Under the pieces are notes generated by a model. The model did not search any database. It was not told where the DNA came from and worked only from the letters and a program-made list of their open reading frames with translations. Shown one piece after another: positions 59,720-64,000 of a DNA stretch of 64,000 bases; the first letter of the stretch is position 1, and the number at the start of each line of letters is the position of its first letter. The position numbers and the translations under genes are program-made. The DNA comes from DASPMP01 sp035758925 (GTDB lineage: Bacteria; Gemmatimonadota; Gemmatimonadetes; Gemmatimonadales; Gemmatimonadaceae), in contig DASTVV010000001.1 in NCBI GenBank assembly GCA_035758925.1, forward strand, positions 1 through 64,000. The letters run 5' to 3'.

Positions 59720-60403
59720 TTGAGAAAGCTCAGTGTCGCCAACTTGGTGCTGGTCGAGGCGTCGCTGGCCGGTTGTAATCCATTCAAGGCGCCTTCATAT
59801 CCGCAGATCGGCTGCGGCTTCGCATTGGAGACGCGAGCGTGCGTTGCGCTGGAGACGCGACCGGCCGTCGTGAACATCCTGCGCGGCGACACCATTCGAA
59901 TCGTCACACGATCGGACTCGGGTTACGGACGGGCCACGTGGACGGTGTCAGGTTTGGCTGCCACGTTCGCCATCGTGGGCGGCGCGATTGCCAGCCAACT
60001 GCTGACGCCCGACACGACGGCGCTCGTGATGGGCATTGCCGTGGGGACGAGCGAAGTACGTGCCCAATCCACTCGCCCCCCTTACGCCGCCACCAGCTCG
60101 ATTGGAGTAGGGGATTCGTCGTCGATGACGACACTCTCGATCTGGTATCCCACGGCACGCCGGGATACGACCATCACGCTCGGGGTCGAGATGGCACTCG
60201 TCGCCGAGCTGCGGGACGCGCAGTCTCAGTCATACATCGTTCGGCCCATCTGGACCTCCACCGATGCCAGCGTCATCGCCATCGCTCCGCCAACGTGCGG
60301 CGTGTGTTACCCGCGAGCAGTGACAAAGGGCTATGGACTGGCCAGGGTGATCGCCCAGTTTCGGGATTTGCGCGACACGCTGCAGATCTTCGTCGCGCCC
60401 TGA
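59720..60403 (+). CDS. Putative lipoprotein, unknown function
   Basis: The product is 227 residues starting from TTG with GGAG six bases upstream. A signal-like segment (LSVANLVLVEASLAGC) ends in a lipobox-type LAGC at Cys19. The remainder is beta-rich with motifs like GLAATFAIVGGAIASQLLTPD and TSTDASVIAIAPPT, reminiscent of Ig-like (BIG2) domains. No family can be assigned. The 59514-59719 gap upstream shows no gene. Confidence 0.55.
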   Translation: MRKLSVANLVLVEASLAGCNPFKAPSYPQIGCGFALETRACVALETRPAVVNILRGDTIRIVTRSDSGYGRATWTVSGLAATFAIVGGAIASQLLTPDTTALVMGIAVGTSEVRAQSTRPPYAATSSIGVGDSSSMTTLSIWYPTARRDTTITLGVEMALVAELRDAQSQSYIVRPIWTSTDASVIAIAPPTCGVCYPRAVTKGYGLARVIAQFRDLRDTLQIFVAP

Positions 60404-60492
60404 GCGCGCGTCTATGTAGGGCGCTCTCTACGTCACCATGCGGAGGGGCAGGATATTCTATCATATCGCGTCGCACCGTAGCTCGACTCCCG

Positions 60493-60531
60493 CGGAAAAA
60501 TGAAACGGCGCCCATTGCTGGGCGCCGTTTC
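60493..60531 (-). terminator. Rho-independent terminator of the cysteine-rich mini-gene
   Basis: A perfect 13-bp stem (GAAACGGCGCCCA, loop GCAA) at 60502-60531 is followed on the minus strand by ATTTTT (T run 60496-60500). It starts 15 bases after the mini-gene stop. Confidence 0.88.
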
Positions 60532-60545
60532 TGTCATTGCCGCGG

Positions 60546-60611
60546 TCAGTTGCAGCAGGAGCAAGGACAACAGTCTCCGTTGCAACCCGGGCAATCGCAG
60601 TGGTCAGTCAT
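60546..60611 (-). CDS. 21-residue cysteine-rich mini-protein (metallothionein-like)
   Basis: This very short gene encodes 21 residues beginning MTDHCDCPGCNG. Cysteines are at positions 5, 7, 10, 14, 15, 17, 19 and 20, eight in all, plus His4 and Asp residues. The pattern CxC-x2-C-x3-CC-x-C-x-CC looks like a metal cluster ligand set. An exact Shine-Dalgarno (AAGGAGGT) sits five bases before the ATG and a strong terminator (60493-60531) follows, so expression is well supported. It is divergent from the ArsR gene with about 135 bases between. No homologue is known to me; metal storage, sensing or scavenging are possible roles. It was recognised only from the sequence context. Confidence 0.8.
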   Translation of the reverse strand: MTDHCDCPGCNGDCCPCSCCN

Positions 60612-60709
60612 CAGGTACCTCCTTCGTCAGCGTACATGCACGCTATCGCTGCCAGGACGCGCATGCAACGGTGTCCGCATGCCCGTGGCGGAAGGGCGCA
60701 CAATATGCC

Positions 60710-60739
60710 TTGACAGGAATATAACTGCTAGGCTATATA
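60710..60739 (+). promoter_or_regulatory. Promoter of the ArsR-family gene, probably giving a leaderless mRNA
   Basis: TTGACA (60710-60715) and TATATA (60734-60739) are 18 bases apart. Transcription should begin at about 60746, essentially at the GTG start codon (60747), and there is no Shine-Dalgarno. An ATATA...TATAT dyad (about 60719-60738) spans the -10 region and could be an ArsR operator. Confidence 0.65.
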
Positions 60740-60746
60740 TGGACTC

Positions 60747-61094
60747 GTGGAGACATCGTTTGCCATCGTCGCCGAGCCCAATAGACGGGCCATCCTGAGC
60801 CTGCTCCTCTCCTCGGAGCGCTCGGTTGGTGAGATCGAGCGGAAGCTTCGGCTGTCGCAGCCGTCCGTATCCAAGCACCTGCGCGTGCTGCGGGATGCCG
60901 GGTTCGTGGAATCACGAATTGAAGCGCAGCGGCGCCTCTATAGACTGAGACCGGAGCCACTCATGGAGCTCGATGCATGGCTCGTTCCGTTCCGACGCTT
61001 CTGGTCGAAGCACGTCGATGCTCTCGAGCAACACCTGGACAGGATGGAGAAGGTGCCTTCAGTGAAAGGGAGGAAGAGACATGAGCAGCCGTGA
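60747..61094 (+). CDS. ArsR-family transcription regulator
   Basis: The 115-residue winged-helix protein has the ArsR pattern FAIVAEPNRRAILSLLLSSE, SVGEIERKLRLSQPSVSKHLRVLRDAGFVES and RLYRLRPEPL. It contains no cysteine, so it is not a thiol-based metal sensor. ArsR regulators of this type are commonly coupled with SRPBCC proteins, as here (the next gene overlaps by 14 bases). Confidence 0.88.
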   Translation: METSFAIVAEPNRRAILSLLLSSERSVGEIERKLRLSQPSVSKHLRVLRDAGFVESRIEAQRRLYRLRPEPLMELDAWLVPFRRFWSKHVDALEQHLDRMEKVPSVKGRKRHEQP

Positions 61095-61626
61095 GCAATA
61101 CGCGCCGGGTGCCGCTTCTGGCGCTGAAGTCCAGAAAGACGGAGACAAGTGGACGCTCGTTCTGGTCAGGGAGCTGCGCCACTCGCCGGACAAGGTCTGG
61201 CAAGCGCTCACGGATCCGGCGCAGTTGCGAGAGTGGGCGCCCTTCGACGCCGATGGCAGCCTTGGGACCGCTGGAGCGACGGTGAAGCTCACCACGGTAG
61301 GAGCGCCCAAGCTGCACGTGACCGAAACAACGGTGACGCGAGCGGATGCTCCCAGGCTGCTCGAGTACAACTGGGGTGGCTTCGACATGCGGTGGCAACT
61401 CGAAGCCGTTGGTGGCGGCACACGCATGACGCTATGGTCCAACATCGATCGCCGCTTCATCTCCATGGGCGCCGCGGGCTGGCACATCTGCTTCGACGTC
61501 CTCGAGCGGTTCCTCGGCGGTCAGCCCATTGGGCGCATCGTCGGTCCCGACGCCATGAAGTTCGGCGGCTGGCAGCGACTGAACGCCGAGTACGCGAAGC
61601 AATTCGGCGTCGCGACCCCCGGTTGA
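61081..61626 (+). CDS. SRPBCC/AHSA1-family protein
   Basis: The product is 181 residues with the START-like fold: LVRELRHSPDKVWQALTDPAQLREWAPFDAD, VTETTVTRADAPRLLEYNW and GGGTRMTLWSNID, then GWHICFDVLERFL. Such proteins bind hydrophobic ligands; no enzyme activity can be claimed. It overlaps arsR and is followed by the DUF1801 gene, forming a three-gene operon seen in many bacteria. Confidence 0.85.
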   Translation: MSSREQYAPGAASGAEVQKDGDKWTLVLVRELRHSPDKVWQALTDPAQLREWAPFDADGSLGTAGATVKLTTVGAPKLHVTETTVTRADAPRLLEYNWGGFDMRWQLEAVGGGTRMTLWSNIDRRFISMGAAGWHICFDVLERFLGGQPIGRIVGPDAMKFGGWQRLNAEYAKQFGVATPG

Positions 61627-61627
61627 T

Positions 61628-62044
61628 ATGAAGAAGAGCACCGGGCAGCAGAGAGGCGGGTCTCCCTCCCAGCTCATAGACGCGAGGATCGGAGAGCTGG
61701 ACGACTGGCGGGGCGCGATGCTGTCTCAGCTACGGGGTCTGATCAAGGAGGCGGATCCCGGAGTGGTGGAGGAGTGGAAATGGGATGTTCCGGTCTGGTC
61801 CCACGACGGATTGATCTGTACCGGCGAGACCTACAAGAGCGCCGTGAAGCTGACCTTTGCCAAGGGCGCGCAGCTGAAGGATCCCAAGAGGCTCTTCAAC
61901 TCGAGCCTTGAAGGCAGCACCAGGCGCGCAATCGATTTCCGCGAAGGGGAAAAGGTCGATGCGGCTGCGTTCAAGGCGCTCATCCGCGAAGCCGTGGCGC
62001 TGAACGGCTCAGCGCCTGCCCGCCGCCAACCTCGCAAGGATTGA
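61628..62044 (+). CDS. DUF1801/YdhG-like protein
   Basis: The 138-residue product has the DUF1801 pattern: IDARIGELDDWRGAMLSQLRGLIKEADP, EEWKWDVPVWSHDGLICTGETYKSAVKLTFAKGA and the late AIDFREGEKVDAAAFKALIREAV. Function is unknown. It starts two bases after the SRPBCC gene stop and ends a three-gene operon. Confidence 0.85.
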   Translation: MKKSTGQQRGGSPSQLIDARIGELDDWRGAMLSQLRGLIKEADPGVVEEWKWDVPVWSHDGLICTGETYKSAVKLTFAKGAQLKDPKRLFNSSLEGSTRRAIDFREGEKVDAAAFKALIREAVALNGSAPARRQPRKD

Positions 62045-62095
62045 AGGTGTTCACGACGACTTTGCGGGGACCTGCCGTAGAACCTTCGACCATCT

Positions 62096-63748
62096 CTAGA
62101 AGCGATACGTGAGCGCCGAGTATATCTGGTCGCTGCCTTCCCAGCCGCCACGCTCGCTCGACGCCGCAAAGAGCAGATACCACGACCGGCCCAGTGAGAC
62201 GTCCGCGTCGAGCTCCAGCCAACGCACGGTGAGCCGTGGAGAAATCGCGGCGCTCGCGGTTCCCGCCGCGGGGATGTCGCGTCGCAGGCCGCCGCTGGCT
62301 TCCAGCTGCACGGTCTCGGTCAGATTTCCCGAGACGGCGAGCGTTTGCAGCCAGCCCGATGCGGCGGGCGTGCGGAACACCGACGTGCGGGTGCGCACGG
62401 CCGAGGGAATGCGCGTCTCGTCATGGAGCGAGGCGGTCATGGTGAACACGTTGGCCGCGCCCGAGACCCTCGTCGTGTCGGCGAGTCCGCCCTTGGAATG
62501 ACGGGCGTCGAACGACGCGTTGGCGTGACTCCCGATCTCCGCGAACAGGCCGCCCCAGATGCCCGTCCGGAACGAGTCGTCGAACGTCACGGCCGGCGTG
62601 ATGTAGTTGCGGTACAGACGAACGCTGCGGCGTGAATCATATCCCGCTTGGATCGAGACCGCGTCCGTGGCGCGCACGCGCAGCGACGCGAACGTGCTGG
62701 TCGGCAGGAACGTGGGCGTGCCGAGCGTCTGTTTCCAGCCGCGGTTGTAGTCCAGTTCCTGCACGGCGTATAACGACGCCAAACGGCCGTACCACGACGC
62801 CGAGACGAATCCGAACTCGCGATCGATCTGTCCCCCGTCGTAGGAGCCGATGGCGCCGGTGGTCAGCGACGCGGCCGAGTTCAGCGGCGTCGCGCGCGCC
62901 GAGACGTACGCGCCGTACTCCCGCACGCGCGTCGAGTATCCCATCGTCAACACGTCCGGTTGCGTCCCGGCGAACGCGCCGGCGCCAACGTGCCGGCTGT
63001 CCATCTCGAGCAAGGCGCCGTCGAACAGCGAGACGGCCGAGAGCTCCGTCGAGTATTGGCGGCCAAGGCGCACACGCGCGCCGGGGGCGGCGCGCCACGC
63101 CAGCGATGATTGGTAGATCAGTGTCGACGTCCGCGAGGGCGCTGTCACGCCGTCAATCGTGACGCTCTGGGTGCGTCGGGCGCGCGCGTCGACGGCGATT
63201 TCGAGCGACGCAATCCCGGGCACGGCGCCGTCGATGCGTACGTCGGAAGCGGGCTGGGCCAGGCGCGCGGCACCGCTGTCGCGCTGCCATGCCGCCAGAT
63301 ACCGGACGCCAAGGCGGCCATGGAGCTGGTTGGTCCCCGTCAGGGGGCGTGACCGCGCTGCGGCGCTCGTAATCTGGACGGCCGCAGCCGTGTCCTTCGC
63401 CAGGGCCGCCGCGACTGCCGCGCCCGATCGCCGCGTATAGCGAACGCTGTCACCCACCTGCAGGTCCGTCGCGCCTCCCGGCACCAGGTCGCACTGCGAC
63501 CGGCTGGGCGAGACAAACCGCGCGCGGAGCTGCGCGACAGGGCTGCCGCGCCGGATGACATCCAGCAATGCGCCCTCGGTGAGTCCGTCACGCTCGCCTG
63601 CGTCGAGGTACACCGAAGTGCCGGACAGGTAGGTCACTCGCGCAAAAGCAGTGTCGGCCCTTTGCGCGGCGACCGGCTGGGCTGCGCACAAAACAGCGGC
63701 CGCCCACACGACGACGGCGGCGGTAGCTCCACGGGACTGACCACTCAT
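62096..63748 (-). CDS. Outer-membrane beta-barrel-like protein coupled to a multiheme cytochrome
   Basis: The product is about 550 residues. A signal peptide (GATAAVVVWAAAVLCAAQPVAAQR) is followed by a small beta domain (about 30-105, GTSVYLDAGERDGLTEGALLDV) and then about 400 residues of alternating amphipathic strands ending in SALTYRF, a typical outer-membrane barrel C-terminus. The start (ATG 63748) overlaps the upstream cytochrome stop (ATGA). Porin-cytochrome pairs that carry electrons across the outer membrane have this arrangement, so that role is proposed, not shown. Confidence 0.7.
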   Translation of the reverse strand: MSGQSRGATAAVVVWAAAVLCAAQPVAAQRADTAFARVTYLSGTSVYLDAGERDGLTEGALLDVIRRGSPVAQLRARFVSPSRSQCDLVPGGATDLQVGDSVRYTRRSGAAVAAALAKDTAAAVQITSAAARSRPLTGTNQLHGRLGVRYLAAWQRDSGAARLAQPASDVRIDGAVPGIASLEIAVDARARRTQSVTIDGVTAPSRTSTLIYQSSLAWRAAPGARVRLGRQYSTELSAVSLFDGALLEMDSRHVGAGAFAGTQPDVLTMGYSTRVREYGAYVSARATPLNSAASLTTGAIGSYDGGQIDREFGFVSASWYGRLASLYAVQELDYNRGWKQTLGTPTFLPTSTFASLRVRATDAVSIQAGYDSRRSVRLYRNYITPAVTFDDSFRTGIWGGLFAEIGSHANASFDARHSKGGLADTTRVSGAANVFTMTASLHDETRIPSAVRTRTSVFRTPAASGWLQTLAVSGNLTETVQLEASGGLRRDIPAAGTASAAISPRLTVRWLELDADVSLGRSWYLLFAASSERGGWEGSDQIYSALTYRF

Positions 63749-64000
63749 GGCTTGCGCCCGTCCCGGTGGCACGAGTAACACGCCTGGCTGGTGTAGCTGT
63801 ATCCGGAGATGCTGCTATGGTGGCCGTTGGTCTCCGTGGCGCCATGGCACGAGAGACAGGAGAAGACCTTGTAATCGGCGGAATTCGTGTGACACGTCGC
63901 GCAGGAAGACCACTGGCCGCGATGCTTGCCGGAATAGATCGGGAAGAACGGGGCATCGTGGTTGAATGTCGCGCCTTGCCACCGCGTGCTCGTGTGACAG
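63745..64000 (-). CDS. Multiheme cytochrome c, C-terminal part (partial)
   Basis: The frame runs from the window's end to a TGA at 63745-63747 and gives 85 residues. Three c-type heme sites are complete (CATCH, CLSCH, CYSCH) and the window begins within a fourth (CH at the edge). The spacing and the residues WQGATFNHDAPFFPIYSGKH resemble cytochrome c3/c7-type proteins with bis-His ligation. The start is outside the window. It overlaps the barrel gene by four bases, which supports a joint function. Confidence 0.88.
   Translation of the reverse strand, partial: CHTSTRWQGATFNHDAPFFPIYSGKHRGQWSSCATCHTNSADYKVFSCLSCHGATETNGHHSSISGYSYTSQACYSCHRDGRKP

Noticed and set aside
63588..63956. Arg-rich open frame at the window end
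   Set aside because: The heme motifs of the cytochrome are read in another frame of the same strand, which is clearly the coding one.
1..64000. Insertion sequence, prophage or defence island
   Set aside because: No transposase, integrase, capsid or restriction gene is recognisable anywhere in the window.

Overview
The window looks like the chromosome of a GC-rich, Gram-negative-type bacterium. It has outer-membrane machinery (LolA, lipoproteins with lipoboxes, proteins ending in beta-barrels), SPOR proteins, an LL-diaminopimelate aminotransferase, methylmalonyl-CoA epimerase and a large Asp-box (VPS10/sortilin-like) protein. My best guess from this gene content is Gemmatimonadota, but nothing here (no rRNA) settles it. 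I see no insertion sequence, prophage, CRISPR array or integrated plasmid; nearly everything is a tightly packed housekeeping chromosome.

Layout. 1-13 kb: small membrane proteins, a secreted LolA-like/Asp-box protein, a putative ferritin-like protein, GlsB, DinB, a GAF/HD-GYP regulator, a CsgG-like protein, an MBL hydrolase and a Crp/Fnr regulator. 13-18 kb: the operon rpmE-prfA-prmC-ylbF-tmk-S41 protease, convergent with lolA, aroF and an RNase Z-like hydrolase. 20-30 kb (minus strand): smc, two SPOR proteins, a large HExxH/propeller/barrel protein and rsfS. 30-33 kb: rpsF-rpsR-DUF2232-rplI. 33-41 kb: ychF, then the classical ispE-tRNA-Gln-prs-rplY-pth cluster, a YbhN-like flippase, a degenerate HPt protein and pdxJ. 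41-51 kb: a lipoprotein, mce, trxA, rsmI and a cassette DUF4159-DUF4175-TPR-glutaminase-like. 51-59 kb: a JAB-DinG helicase fusion, FAH hydrolase, dapL, a TonB-like protein, a LexA-like repressor, gltX and tRNA-Ser. 59-64 kb: a lipoprotein, a 21-residue cysteine-rich mini-protein, ArsR-SRPBCC-DUF1801, and a beta-barrel protein coupled to a multiheme cytochrome c cut by the window end.

The most unusual features are these. (1) Nearly every larger intergenic gap carries an imperfect inverted repeat made of short G-rich (left) and C-rich (right) reiterations, in several sequence families; most can form a G-quadruplex on one strand as well as a long hairpin. Two copies lie inside genes, as an inter-domain linker and as a signal peptide. 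(2) There is an unlisted 66-base gene for a 21-residue peptide with 8 cysteines, with a perfect ribosome-binding site and terminator. (3) The LexA-like protein has lost both the nucleophilic serine and the Ala of the cleavage site at exactly conserved spacing, so it should not self-cleave. (4) A three-domain HPt protein has Arg in place of the phosphoacceptor His, and (5) a RadC-type JAB domain is fused to a DinG helicase.
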